Below, in pieces: positions 32,533 to 42,678 of a stretch of DNA of 64,000 nt. Within the stretch, counting starts at the first letter, position 1, and each line of letters opens with the position of its first letter. The notes beneath the pieces are model-generated. The model was not told the origin of the DNA and did not search any database. It was given only the letters and a program-made list of their open reading frames with translations. The stretch is from Pseudaquabacterium pictum (GTDB lineage: Bacteria > Pseudomonadota > Gammaproteobacteria > Burkholderiales > Burkholderiaceae_C): the NCBI RefSeq assembly GCF_005403045.1, contig NZ_BJCL01000008.1, forward strand, positions 124,001-188,000, written 5' to 3'. A program made the position numbers and the translations under genes.

Positions 32533-34846
32533 CCGGCGGGCCGGCCGCTGGCGCGCTGCGTGCCTGCTGGCGGCAGCGGCCCTGGCCGGCACCGTGCAGG
32601 CCCAGGTCGCGGCGGCCGGGGTGCCGGCCGCCGCTGCATCGGCACCGGCGGCCGCCAGCGTGCTGCCGTCGCTGGGCCGGCCGCGCATCGGCCTGGTGCT
32701 GTCGGGCGGCGGCGCGCGCGGCCTGGCCCATGTGGGTGTGCTGAAGGTGCTGGAGGAAATGCAGATCCCGATCGACGTGATCACCGGCACGTCGATGGGC
32801 GCCATCGTCGGCGGTCTGTACGCCAGCGGCATGCGGGCCACCGAGCTCGAACGCGAGCTGAAGGCGGTGGCCTGGGCCGACCTGTTCACCACCCGGGTGG
32901 CGCGGCCGCAGCTGTCGCAGCGCCGCAAGGAAGAAGACTTCGAGATCTCGCCGCTGGTCGAGCTGGGCTGGCGCAACGGCGAGCTGCAGGTGCCGCTGAG
33001 TGCCGTCTCCAGCCGCGGGCTGGAATCGCTGCTGCGCCGCTACACCCTGCCGGTGCGCGATGTGCAGCGCTTCGACCAGCTGCCGATCCGCTTCCGCGCC
33101 GTCGCAACCGACATGGAGAGCGGCGCGGCCGTGGTGCTCGACAGCGGCGACCTGGCGCTGGCGCTGCGCTCGAGCATGAGCGTGCCGGGCGTGTTCTCGC
33201 CCACCGAGGTCAACGGCCGGGTGCTGGGCGACGGTGGCCTCGTCAACAACCTGCCGATCGATGTGGCGCGCGCGCTGGGCGCCGACGTGGTGATCGCCGT
33301 GAACATCGGCACGCCGCCCGGCGGGCGCGAGACGCTGAGCTCCGCGGTGGGCCTGACCGCCCAGATGCTGAACCTGCTGACCGAGCAGAACGTGCAGCGC
33401 AGCCTGGCCACGCTGGGGCCAGCCGATGTGCTGATCGCGCCGTCGCTGGGCACCCTGACTTCGGGCGATTTCAGCCAGGCCCGTGACTTCTTCGCCCTGG
33501 GCGAAGCCGGCGCGCGCGGGCGCAGCGACCGGCTGGCGCCGCTGGCGCTGGACGCGCAGGCCTATGCCCGCTGGCGCCCGACGCCTCCGCGTCCGGATCG
33601 CCATGGCGCGGGCGCCCGCATCGCCGCGGTGCGCATCGAAGGCAGCACCGTCACCAACCCCGAGCGCCTGCTGCAGATGCTCGACAGCCAGCCCGGCCAG
33701 CCCTTCGATCCGGCCGTGGCCGAGCGCGACACCGCCCGCCTGGCCGCCGGCGGCGACTACGCGCGCACCGACTACACCCTGGCGCCGGGCCCGCGCGGCG
33801 AAAACGGCGAGACCCTGGTGTTCGAGCTCGAAGACAAGCCCTGGGGCCCGAACTACCTGAGCCTGGGCCTGGACCTCAGCACCGACCTGAGCGGGCGCAG
33901 CGCCTTCAACCTGAAGATCAGCCACAACAGCCACTGGCTCACCCGCAACGGCACCGAGTGGCGCAACCGGCTGCAGATCGGCGAGGTGCCGCGGCTGTCC
34001 ACCGAGCTGTACCACCCGCTGGCCTGGACCTCGTCACGTGCCAGCGACTGGTTCGTGGCCGCCCATGCCGGCCTGGAGCGGCAGCGGCGCACCATCTTCG
34101 AACCCGACACCGCGCAGGAGCTGGCCACCTTCCGCCGCACCACCGGCACCATCGGCCTGGACATCGGCCAGCCCTGGGGCGAGTTCGGCGAGCTGCGGCT
34201 GGGCTGGTCGCGCGTCTCGCTGGACAACCGGCTGCTGCTGCTGTCGGGCGACCTGGGCGTGGTGGTGGGCAGCCGCCGAGCCGACTGGACCGAGAACGCG
34301 CTGCGCGCCAAGGCGGTGGTCGACCAGCTGGACTACGCCAACTTCCCGACGGCCGGCTACCGCGGCGCGCTGGAGCTGTGGCTGGGCCGCCGCGAGGGCG
34401 CGCTGCGCGACAGCTTCTACCGCGTCGAGGCCGAGGGCACGGCGGTGCGCAGCGTCGGCCGCCACACCCTGGAGCTGCACCTGCTGGCGCAGACCTCGCA
34501 ACAGAGCAACATCAGCTCGGGCGCGGCCCGCTACGTGCTGGGCGGCTTCCACCGCCTGTCGGGCTACCAGAACGGCCAGTTGCTGGGCAACCATGCCCTG
34601 CTGGTGCGCCTGGGCTGGACGCTGCGGCTCAGCCAGGCGCCCACGCTGACCCGCGGCTTCTTTGTCGGCGCCACGCTGGAGGCCGGCAACACCTGGATGG
34701 ACCGCAGCGACATCGCGCTGCGCGGCCTGCGCACCGGCATGAGCGTGTACCTGGGCGCGGACACCGGCATCGGCCCGTTGTACGTCGGCATCACCTACGC
34801 GCCCAAGGGACAGGCCGGGCTGGCCCTGTCCATCGGCAGACCCTAG
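32522..34846 (+). CDS. Patatin-like phospholipase with outer-membrane barrel (PlpD type)
   Basis: A 774-residue exported protein in three parts. Signal peptide (residues 1-28, ending VQAQ). Patatin domain with oxyanion loop SGGGARGLAHVG, nucleophile GTSMG near residue 90 and catalytic Asp in DGGLVNN near 237. Then a single POTRA-like segment (IAAVRIEGSTVTNPERLL from about 368) and a C-terminal Omp85-type beta-barrel ending in LALSIGRP. This is the type Vd autotransporter layout known from Pseudomonas PlpD. It starts with GTG inside the preceding gene, with GAAGG upstream. Confidence 0.9.
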   Translation: MRCSRRAGRWRAACLLAAAALAGTVQAQVAAAGVPAAAASAPAAASVLPSLGRPRIGLVLSGGGARGLAHVGVLKVLEEMQIPIDVITGTSMGAIVGGLYASGMRATELERELKAVAWADLFTTRVARPQLSQRRKEEDFEISPLVELGWRNGELQVPLSAVSSRGLESLLRRYTLPVRDVQRFDQLPIRFRAVATDMESGAAVVLDSGDLALALRSSMSVPGVFSPTEVNGRVLGDGGLVNNLPIDVARALGADVVIAVNIGTPPGGRETLSSAVGLTAQMLNLLTEQNVQRSLATLGPADVLIAPSLGTLTSGDFSQARDFFALGEAGARGRSDRLAPLALDAQAYARWRPTPPRPDRHGAGARIAAVRIEGSTVTNPERLLQMLDSQPGQPFDPAVAERDTARLAAGGDYARTDYTLAPGPRGENGETLVFELEDKPWGPNYLSLGLDLSTDLSGRSAFNLKISHNSHWLTRNGTEWRNRLQIGEVPRLSTELYHPLAWTSSRASDWFVAAHAGLERQRRTIFEPDTAQELATFRRTTGTIGLDIGQPWGEFGELRLGWSRVSLDNRLLLLSGDLGVVVGSRRADWTENALRAKAVVDQLDYANFPTAGYRGALELWLGRREGALRDSFYRVEAEGTAVRSVGRHTLELHLLAQTSQQSNISSGAARYVLGGFHRLSGYQNGQLLGNHALLVRLGWTLRLSQAPTLTRGFFVGATLEAGNTWMDRSDIALRGLRTGMSVYLGADTGIGPLYVGITYAPKGQAGLALSIGRP

Positions 34847-34872
34847 CCGGCCACACCCGTTCAGGCCGCGTT

Positions 34873-35793
34873 TCAGACCCGCGCCAGCACCTGCCGCAGG
34901 TGGCCGATCACCCAGTCGGGCTGCTCGTGCACGATCCAGTGGCTGGCCTCCGGGTGGCGGTGGATCTGCACGCCCGGCACCCAGGCGTCCAGGCCGTCGA
35001 GCAGGCCCGGGCACAGCGCCCGGTCGGCCAGGCCCCACAGCACGGTGGTGGGCACCCGCACGTTGACCACCGAATCCGGCAGCACCACGGCGGCCAGCGC
35101 CGGATCGTCGGCACTGCGCGGTGGCCGCAACGGCGAGGCGCGGTACCAGTTCAGCGCGCCGTCGAGCCCGCGCGCCCAGACATCGCGGTACTGCGCCCGC
35201 ACCGCCGGCGTCAGCCAGGCCGGTGATGCCGCGCCGCCCAGGCCGTCGAGCTTGGCGAACAGAGCGGCAAAGTCGTCGGCTGCCAGGCGCTGGGCGGCAT
35301 CGGGCTGCACCAGCATGGTCATGTACTGGCTGGCCGCGCGCTGGGCCTCGCTGTGGCGCAGCTCGCGCAGCATGGCGCCGGGGTGCGGCGAATTGATGAT
35401 CACCAGCTGGCGCACCCGCTGCGGCAGCAGCGCGGCGAAGTTCCAGGCCACGCCGCCGCCCCAGTCATGGGCGACCAGCAGGTCGATCGGCGCGCCGGGC
35501 CCGGCCACCACGTCCATCAGCGCGGCGATGTCGCCCACCAGGTGCTTGGCACGGTAGGCGGAGACATCGGCCGGCGCGCTGCTGCCGGCATAGCCGCGCT
35601 GGTTGGGCGCCACGCAGCGCAGGCTCGGGTCGGCTTCGGTCAGCGCCAGCATCACCGCATCCCAGGCGAAGGCGGCCTCGGGGAAGCCATGCAGGAACAG
35701 CGCGCGGCGCGGCGCGTCCACCGGCCCGGCGGCACGGCAGGCCAGCGTGATGCCCGGGGCCACCGGCTGGTCGAACAGGGAGAGGGTCGTCAT
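34873..35793 (-). CDS. Alpha/beta hydrolase, epoxide hydrolase-like
   Basis: A 306-residue cytoplasmic hydrolase. The oxyanion motif HGFPEAAFAW, the nucleophile elbow VAHDWGGGVAW with Asp as nucleophile, and the late acid and base (LWGLADRALCP, EASHWIVHEQP) match the epoxide hydrolase/haloalkane dehalogenase subgroup. A second motif, NQRGYAGSSAP, is also typical. It is convergent with the patatin gene and 37 nt from engB. The natural substrate is unknown. Confidence 0.85.
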   Translation of the reverse strand: MTTLSLFDQPVAPGITLACRAAGPVDAPRRALFLHGFPEAAFAWDAVMLALTEADPSLRCVAPNQRGYAGSSAPADVSAYRAKHLVGDIAALMDVVAGPGAPIDLLVAHDWGGGVAWNFAALLPQRVRQLVIINSPHPGAMLRELRHSEAQRAASQYMTMLVQPDAAQRLAADDFAALFAKLDGLGGAASPAWLTPAVRAQYRDVWARGLDGALNWYRASPLRPPRSADDPALAAVVLPDSVVNVRVPTTVLWGLADRALCPGLLDGLDAWVPGVQIHRHPEASHWIVHEQPDWVIGHLRQVLARV

Positions 35794-35829
35794 GCCCGCA
35801 GTGTGCGGGGACTGGCGCGGCCCCCGGCG

Positions 35830-36618
35830 TCAAGGCGGTGACAGTGGCGGCGTGGCGCCGTCGGCGGCATCGGGTGCATCGCCTGCACCACCGGAGGCAT
35901 CCGCGGCGGCCGTCGGCGCCTGCCACTGCCGCAGCACCAGGGCCGCATCGCCCAGGCCCTGGCGCGACAGCGCCGAGAACAGCACCATGCTGATGTCGGC
36001 ATGGTCGGTGGCCAGGTCGCCCAGCACCTTCTGCGCCGCCGCCAGGGCCTTGGCGGCCTCGTTGCGGCTGAGCTTGTCGGCCTTGGTCAGCAGCACCAGC
36101 AGCTTCACCTCGCCGCTGCCCACCCGCTGCGAGACGAAGTCCAGCAGCTGCCGGTCCAGCGGCGTGAAGCCGTGGCGGCTGTCGACCAGCATCACGATGC
36201 CGGCCAGCGCATGGCGGTGGGCCAGGTAGTCGGCCATCACCTGCTGCCAGCGCAGCTTGGCACCGCGCGCCACGGCGGCATAGCCGTAGCCAGGCAGGTC
36301 GGCCCAACGGGCATCCGGCGCATCGGCCGGGCCCAGTTCGAACAGGTTGATGTGCTGGGTGCGGCCGGGCGTCTTGGAGGCGAAGGCCAGGCGCCGGTGC
36401 TGGGCCAGGGTGTTGATCGCGGTGGACTTGCCGGCATTGCTGCGGCCGACGAAGGCCACCTCGGGCAGGCCGGGTGGCGGCAGCTGCGTCAGCAGGCTGG
36501 CGGTGGTGAGAAAGCGCGCGCTCTGGGTCCAGGACAGGGCCTCGCGCATGGCGGGGTCCGTGGCGCTCGTTGTCGCGGGTTGGGCGCCGGATCTCCGGGC
36601 GTCAGCATTGGGGTTCAT
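35830..36618 (-). CDS. engB: Ribosome biogenesis GTPase EngB/YihA
   Basis: EngB is a small GTPase needed for 50S assembly. The 262-residue protein has P-loop VGRSNAGKST, switch region KTPGRTQHINLF, DLPGYGYA, NKxD as LTKADKLSRNEA and SALSRQGL. The start at 36618 (MNPNADARR) gives an N-terminal arm of about 55 residues before the G domain, and the C-terminal 25 residues are a low-complexity Ala/Asp/Gly tail. It is divergent from the cytochrome c4 gene. Confidence 0.94.
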   Translation of the reverse strand: MNPNADARRSGAQPATTSATDPAMREALSWTQSARFLTTASLLTQLPPPGLPEVAFVGRSNAGKSTAINTLAQHRRLAFASKTPGRTQHINLFELGPADAPDARWADLPGYGYAAVARGAKLRWQQVMADYLAHRHALAGIVMLVDSRHGFTPLDRQLLDFVSQRVGSGEVKLLVLLTKADKLSRNEAAKALAAAQKVLGDLATDHADISMVLFSALSRQGLGDAALVLRQWQAPTAAADASGGAGDAPDAADGATPPLSPP

Positions 36619-36623
36619 GGAGC

Positions 36624-36629
36624 ATTGTA
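36624..36629 (-). promoter_or_regulatory. Candidate -10 box of engB
   Basis: TACAAT on the minus strand is 5 nt before the engB ATG; TTGAAT lies 19 bp further upstream. A divergent TAAAAT (36628-36633) overlaps it and could serve cytochrome c4. Confidence 0.4.
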
Positions 36630-36665
36630 AAATCGACGGGTTTACCCCATTCAAGGTTCCTCGAC

Positions 36666-37328
36666 ATGAAGTCGCTGCTCGTGAAGTCGCTGCACACCCT
36701 GGCCGCCCATGCTGCAACGGCCGCAGCCGCCGTGGCACTCACCGCGGCCTGCGCCCTGCCCGCGGCCGCTGCTGGTGCGGCAGCGCCGCCCAAGGTCGAT
36801 CTGGCCAAGGGCCAGGAGAAGGCCGCCGCCTGCATGGCCTGCCACACCGCCGATGGCACCCGCGGCCTGCCGGCCAACCCCATCCTGCAGGCGCAGCATG
36901 CCGAGTACATCGTCAAGCAGCTGACCGAATTCAAGTCGGGCAAGCGGGCCAACGCCATCATGGCCGGCATGGCCGCCGCCCTGACGCCCGAGGACATGGC
37001 CAACATCGCCGCGTTCTACAACAGCAAGAAGCCGGTGACCGGCGCCGCCCGCAACAAGGACACCGTGGCCCTGGGCGAGAAGATCTACCGCGGCGGCATC
37101 CCCGGCAAGCAGGTGCCCGCCTGCGCCGGCTGCCACGCCCCCAGCGGCGCCGGCATGCCGGCCCAGTACCCGCGCATGGGCGGCCAGCATGCCGAGTACA
37201 CCGAGGCCCAGCTGGTGGCGTTCCGCTCCGGCGCCCGTGGCAATTCGGCCCAGATGATGGCGATCGCCGCGCGCATGAGCGACAAGGAGATCAAGGCTGT
37301 CAGCGACTACATCGCCGGCCTGCGCTGA
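36666..37328 (+). CDS. Diheme cytochrome c4
   Basis: A 220-residue periplasmic electron carrier. A signal peptide of about 37 residues ends in ALPAAAAG. Two c-type heme motifs are CMACH near residue 56 and CAGCH near 153, each followed by a Met-containing segment (NAIMAGMAAAL, SAQMMAIAARM) that supplies the axial ligand. The two-domain length matches cytochrome c4, a donor to terminal oxidases. It lies directly upstream of resB-ccsA, whose products attach such hemes. Confidence 0.95.
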   Translation: MKSLLVKSLHTLAAHAATAAAAVALTAACALPAAAAGAAAPPKVDLAKGQEKAAACMACHTADGTRGLPANPILQAQHAEYIVKQLTEFKSGKRANAIMAGMAAALTPEDMANIAAFYNSKKPVTGAARNKDTVALGEKIYRGGIPGKQVPACAGCHAPSGAGMPAQYPRMGGQHAEYTEAQLVAFRSGARGNSAQMMAIAARMSDKEIKAVSDYIAGLR

Positions 37329-37352
37329 CCGCTGCTTCCTGAACACCTGCTG

Positions 37353-37379
37353 AAGGGCCGGTCACTGACCGGCCTTTTG
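37353..37379 (+). terminator. Rho-independent terminator after cytochrome c4
   Basis: The hairpin AGGGCCGGTCA / TGACCGGCCTT is followed by TTTT, about 25 nt after the stop. Confidence 0.88.
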
Positions 37380-37401
37380 CATGGCGCGGTGCTGGCGCCT
37401 G

Positions 37402-37407
37402 GATAAT
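37402..37407 (+). promoter_or_regulatory. Candidate -10 box of resB-ccsA
   Basis: GATAAT ends 9 nt before the resB ATG. TTGCAT stands 19 bp upstream, partly in the cytochrome c4 terminator tail. Confidence 0.4.
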
Positions 37408-37416
37408 CGGCGCCTC

Positions 37417-39561
37417 ATGACCTTGTCCACCTCTGGCATTGCGCCCCGCACCGGCTCGCGCACCCTGCGCGACGCGGTTGAACTGCTGTCGTCGATGCGG
37501 TTCGCGATCTCGCTGCTGACGCTGATCTGCATCGCATCGGTCATCGGCACGGTCGTCAAGCAGAACGAGCCGTACAACAACTACGTCAACCAGTTCGGTC
37601 CGTTCTGGGCAGAGGTGTTCGGCCATGTCGGGCTGTACACCGTCTACAGCGCCTGGTGGTTCCTGCTGATCCTGGCCTTCCTGGTCACCAGCACCAGCCT
37701 GTGCATCGCGCGCAACACGCCCAAGATCCTGGCCGAGCTGCGCAGCTACAAGGAAGGCGTGCGCGAGCAGGCGCTGAAGTCCTTCCACCACAAGGCCGAG
37801 GGCACGCTGGCCACCACGCCCGAGGCCACCCTGGAGCGGGTGAACCAGCTGCTGATCAGCCAGGGCTGGCAGGCCCGCGCCCAGGTGCGCGGCCACGGCA
37901 CCATGGTGGCCGCCCGCAAGGGCATGGCCAACAAGATCGGCTACCTGGCGGCGCACTCGTCCATCGTGCTCATCTGCCTGGGCGGCCTGTTCGACGGCGA
38001 CCTGGTGGTGCGCGCGCAGATGGCGCTGCTGGGCAAGACGCCGTTCATGGGCGGCGGCCTGATCAGCGACGTGCCCGCCGAGCACCGGCTGAGCACCAGC
38101 AACCCCACCTTCCGCGGCAACCTGCTGGTGCCCGAGGGCGGCCGCGCCGGCGTCGCCATCCTGAACGTGAACGATGGCGTGGTGCTGCAGGAGCTGCCGT
38201 TCGACGTGGAACTGAAGAAGTTCATCGTCGACTACTACGACACCGGCATGCCCAAGCTGTTCGCCAGCCAGATCATCATCCATGACCATGCCACCGGCGC
38301 CAAGACCGAGGCCACGGTGAAGGTCAACGAGCCGGCCTTCCACCGCGGCATCGCCATCTACCAGAGCAGCTTCGACGACGGCGGCAGCAAGCTGCAGGTG
38401 CGTGCCCTGCCGATGGCCGCCGGCGGCCAGCCCTTCAACATCGAGGGCACGGTGGGCGGCAGCACCGAGCTGCGCACCGACAACGACCAGCACAAGCTCA
38501 CGCTCGAGTTCACCGGCCTGCGGGTGATCAACGTCGAGAACATGGGTGGTGCCGGTGCGGCCGACACCAGCGGTGCCGACGTGCGCAAGGTCGACCTCAC
38601 CAGCTCGCTGAACAAGCACCTGGGCTCGGGCTCCAAGCCCGGCGACAAGGTGCTGCGGAACGTGGGCCCGTCGATCAGCTACAAGCTGCGCGATGCCGCC
38701 GGCCAGGCGCGCGAGTACAACAACTACATGGTGCCGGTGGAACTGGACGGCCAGCGCGTGCTGCTGGCCGGCGTGCGCGAAAGCGCCAGCGAGGCCTTCC
38801 GCTACCTGCGCATCCCGGTGGACGACAACGGCAGCATCGACACCTGGTACCGCCTGCACCAGGCGCTGAAGGACCCGGTGTTGCGCGACAAGGCGGTGCG
38901 CCGCTATGCCGCGCAGTCGACCCCCGCCGACAAGCCCGAGATGGCCGAGCAGCTGCGCGTGACCGCCAGCCGGGCACTGGGCCTGTTTGCCGGCGCCGAG
39001 ATCCCCAAGACCGCCGCCGGCACGCCAGCGGCCGAATCCGGCGGTCTGCAGGCGCTGTCGGATTTCGTCGAGGGCAGCGTGCCCGAGGCCGACCGCACCC
39101 GCATCTCGGAAGTGCTGCTGCGCATCCTCAACGGCAGCCTGTTCGAGCTGGCCCAGCTGGCCCGTGAAGCCGCCGGCCAGCCGCCGATGAAGGCCGACGA
39201 AGCCACCAGCCGCTTCATGACGCAGGCCGTGCTGTCGCTGTCGGACGCCGCGTTCTACCCGGCACCGGTGATGATCCAGCTGGCCGGCTTCGAGCAGGTG
39301 CAGGCCAGCGTGTTCCAGATGGCGCGCGCGCCGGGCAAGAACCTGGTCTACCTGGGCGCGGTGCTGCTGATCATCGGCGTGTTCGCCATGCTCTACATCC
39401 GTGAGCGCCGGCTGTGGGTGTGGCTGGCCCCGGCCGATGGCGGCGGAACCAAACTGCAGGCCGCCTTGTCCACCACCCGCCGCACGCTGGACGTGGACGC
39501 CGAATTCAGCCAGCTGCGCACTGCGTTGCTGGCCACGCCCCCGAAGGACAATCCCGCATGA
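37417..39561 (+). CDS. resB: System II cytochrome c biogenesis protein ResB
   Basis: ResB (Ccs1) works with ResC/CcsA to export heme and attach it to apocytochromes. The 714-residue protein starts with a short cytoplasmic arm, then a membrane helix (MRFAISLLTLICIASVIGTVV), conserved VKQNEPYNNYVNQFGPFW, a second helix (AWWFLLILAFLVTSTSL), a third near residue 185 (AHSSIVLICLGGLFDG), a long periplasmic domain and a final helix (LVYLGAVLLIIGVFAMLYI). It overlaps ccsA by ATGA. Copper/thiol partner genes are elsewhere. Confidence 0.95.
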   Translation: MTLSTSGIAPRTGSRTLRDAVELLSSMRFAISLLTLICIASVIGTVVKQNEPYNNYVNQFGPFWAEVFGHVGLYTVYSAWWFLLILAFLVTSTSLCIARNTPKILAELRSYKEGVREQALKSFHHKAEGTLATTPEATLERVNQLLISQGWQARAQVRGHGTMVAARKGMANKIGYLAAHSSIVLICLGGLFDGDLVVRAQMALLGKTPFMGGGLISDVPAEHRLSTSNPTFRGNLLVPEGGRAGVAILNVNDGVVLQELPFDVELKKFIVDYYDTGMPKLFASQIIIHDHATGAKTEATVKVNEPAFHRGIAIYQSSFDDGGSKLQVRALPMAAGGQPFNIEGTVGGSTELRTDNDQHKLTLEFTGLRVINVENMGGAGAADTSGADVRKVDLTSSLNKHLGSGSKPGDKVLRNVGPSISYKLRDAAGQAREYNNYMVPVELDGQRVLLAGVRESASEAFRYLRIPVDDNGSIDTWYRLHQALKDPVLRDKAVRRYAAQSTPADKPEMAEQLRVTASRALGLFAGAEIPKTAAGTPAAESGGLQALSDFVEGSVPEADRTRISEVLLRILNGSLFELAQLAREAAGQPPMKADEATSRFMTQAVLSLSDAAFYPAPVMIQLAGFEQVQASVFQMARAPGKNLVYLGAVLLIIGVFAMLYIRERRLWVWLAPADGGGTKLQAALSTTRRTLDVDAEFSQLRTALLATPPKDNPA

Positions 39562-40952
39562 ACACCACCACCGCTCCCAAGACCCTGACCCTGGGCCGGC
39601 CTGGCCTGGCCGGCAGCCTGGCACGGCGCAGCGCCTACGACTGGCTGTTCGCCCTGCTGGTGGTGTTGGGCGCGGGCTATGCGTTCCAGCGCTACAACGC
39701 GTCGATGGACGGCTACGAGCAGGCCATCCTGCTGGGCAGCGTGCCGGCGCTGGTGGCGCTGGGCTGGTTCTGGGGGCCGCTGCGCGGTCTGAGCCTGGGT
39801 GTGGGTGCGGCCACGCTGCTGGCCATCGCCCTGTACAACCGCCAGACCGACGGCTTCGGCGCCGACCTGGCCAAGGGCGAGTCGGTGTTCCTGCTGAAGT
39901 ACTTCATCAGCAGCCAGAGCGCGATCCTGTGGATGGCCGTGCTGTTCTGCATGAGCACGGTGTTCTACTGGATCGGCATGCTGTCCAAGGTGGGCAGCGG
40001 CCCGGCCGGCGCCCACAACACCGGCCGCGACAACACCGCCCTGGTGCTGGGTTCGCGCCTGGCCTGGGCCGGCGTCGTGATGGCCCTGGTGGGCACCCTG
40101 GTGCGCTGGTTCGAGAGCCACCAGATCGCCCCCGACATCGGCCACATCCCGGTGAGCAACCTCTACGAGGTGTTCATCATGTTCTGCTGGATGACGGCGC
40201 TGTTCTACCTGTACTTCGAGCAGCACTACCGCACCAAGGCGCTGGGCGGCTTCGTGATGCTGATCGTCACCGCGGCGGTGGGCTTCCTGGTCTGGTACAC
40301 CGTGGCACGGGATGCGGCGCAGATCCAGCCCTTGGTGCCCGCATTGCAGAGCTGGTGGATGAAGCTGCATGTGCCGGCCAACTTCATCGGCTACGGCACG
40401 TTCGCGCTGGCGGCGATGGTGGCGTTCGCCTTCCTGATCCAGCGCCAGGCCGAGGAAACCCGCTGGTGGAAGCTGGCGCCGCTGTTCCTGCTGGGGCTGG
40501 TGCTGTGCTTCGAGCCGCTGGTCTTCCGCGCCGCCAAGCTCAGCACCTCGGCCGGCTACTGGGCCATGTATTTCGGCGTCAGCGTGCTGATCGTCGGCAC
40601 CATCATCCTCGGCCGCCGCCGCCTGGCGGCCCGGCTGCCCTCCCCCGAGGTGCTGGATGACGTGATGTACAAGTCCATCGCGGTGGGCTTCGCCTTCTTC
40701 ACCATCGCCACCATCCTGGGCGCCTTCTGGGCCGCCGAGGCCTGGGGCGGCTACTGGAGCTGGGACCCGAAGGAGACCTGGGCGCTGATCGTCTGGCTGA
40801 ACTACGCCGCCTGGCTGCACATGCGCCTGATGAAGGGCCTGCGCGGCGCGGTGTCGGCCTGGTGGGCGCTGGGCGGGCTGGTGATCACCACCTTTGCCTT
40901 CCTGGGCGTGAACATGTTCCTGTCGGGCCTGCACAGCTACGGCGAGCTTTGA
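39558..40952 (+). CDS. ccsA: System II cytochrome c biogenesis protein CcsA/ResC
   Basis: A 464-residue polytopic membrane protein of the heme-handling family. It carries the tryptophan-rich WWD motif (WGGYWSWDPKETWALIVWL near residues 396-414) and conserved His residues in NLYEVFIMF/LHSYGEL contexts that bind heme. About eight hydrophobic helices are visible. It starts in the resB stop (ATGA). With resB it forms the cytochrome c synthetase. Confidence 0.95.
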   Translation: MNTTTAPKTLTLGRPGLAGSLARRSAYDWLFALLVVLGAGYAFQRYNASMDGYEQAILLGSVPALVALGWFWGPLRGLSLGVGAATLLAIALYNRQTDGFGADLAKGESVFLLKYFISSQSAILWMAVLFCMSTVFYWIGMLSKVGSGPAGAHNTGRDNTALVLGSRLAWAGVVMALVGTLVRWFESHQIAPDIGHIPVSNLYEVFIMFCWMTALFYLYFEQHYRTKALGGFVMLIVTAAVGFLVWYTVARDAAQIQPLVPALQSWWMKLHVPANFIGYGTFALAAMVAFAFLIQRQAEETRWWKLAPLFLLGLVLCFEPLVFRAAKLSTSAGYWAMYFGVSVLIVGTIILGRRRLAARLPSPEVLDDVMYKSIAVGFAFFTIATILGAFWAAEAWGGYWSWDPKETWALIVWLNYAAWLHMRLMKGLRGAVSAWWALGGLVITTFAFLGVNMFLSGLHSYGEL

Positions 40953-41033
40953 CCCTGCGGCATCCGGTCCGCGGGCCGGCGCGTAAGGTCCGGGGCTGGC
41001 GGCCGACCAACCGGCAGCATCCTGGAGATCCCC

Positions 41034-42023
<990 letters not shown>

Positions 42024-42057
42024 CCACCTGGCGGCCGCCGCGGCCGCCGACCACCCG

Positions 42058-42678
42058 ATGAACAAGCTGCTGCTCCATCCGGCGGCCAAGCCGCTGCTGC
42101 TGGCACTGGCCCTGCTGCCGTTCGCCCAGTTGCTGTGGGGCGCGGTGGCCAACACCCTGGGTGCCAACCCGGCCGAGGCGCTGATCCGCGGCACCGGCGA
42201 CTGGGTGCTGCGCTTCCTGTGCATCACCCTGGCCGTCACCCCGCTGCGCGAGGCCTTCGGCCTCACTGGCCTGGCCCGCATGCGCCGCATGCTGGGCAAC
42301 GTCGCCTTCTTCTACGGCGTGCTTCACTTTCTCTGCTACGCCTGGCTCGACATGGGGCTGGATGTGCCGGCCATCGTGGCCGACATCCCCAAGCGGCCGT
42401 TCATCCTGGTCGGCACGCTGGCCCTGCTGCTGATGGTGCCGCTGTCCGCCACCTCGTTCAACCGGGCGATCAAGGCGCTGGGCGCGGCGCGCTGGAAGCG
42501 GCTGCACCAGGCGGTGTATGCCACCGCGCTGCTGGGGCTGCTGCACTTCTTCTGGATGCGCGCCGGCAAGAACGACTTCGGCGAGTGGGCGGTCTACGCC
42601 GTGGTCATGGCCGTGCTGCTGGGTTGGCGGCTGCGCCGCCGACTGCAGCGGCACTCCGGCGTGCGCCTCACTTCATGA
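42058..42678 (+). CDS. msrQ: MsrQ heme-binding membrane subunit
   Basis: MsrQ passes electrons from the quinone pool to MsrP. The 206-residue protein has about six membrane helices and the ferric-reductase-like His residues (GVLHFLCYAWLD, RLHQAVYATALLGLLHFFW), with the TGDWVLRFLCITLAVTPLR motif. Its last 11 bases overlap the convergent end of dctM. Confidence 0.95.
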   Translation: MNKLLLHPAAKPLLLALALLPFAQLLWGAVANTLGANPAEALIRGTGDWVLRFLCITLAVTPLREAFGLTGLARMRRMLGNVAFFYGVLHFLCYAWLDMGLDVPAIVADIPKRPFILVGTLALLLMVPLSATSFNRAIKALGAARWKRLHQAVYATALLGLLHFFWMRAGKNDFGEWAVYAVVMAVLLGWRLRRRLQRHSGVRLTS

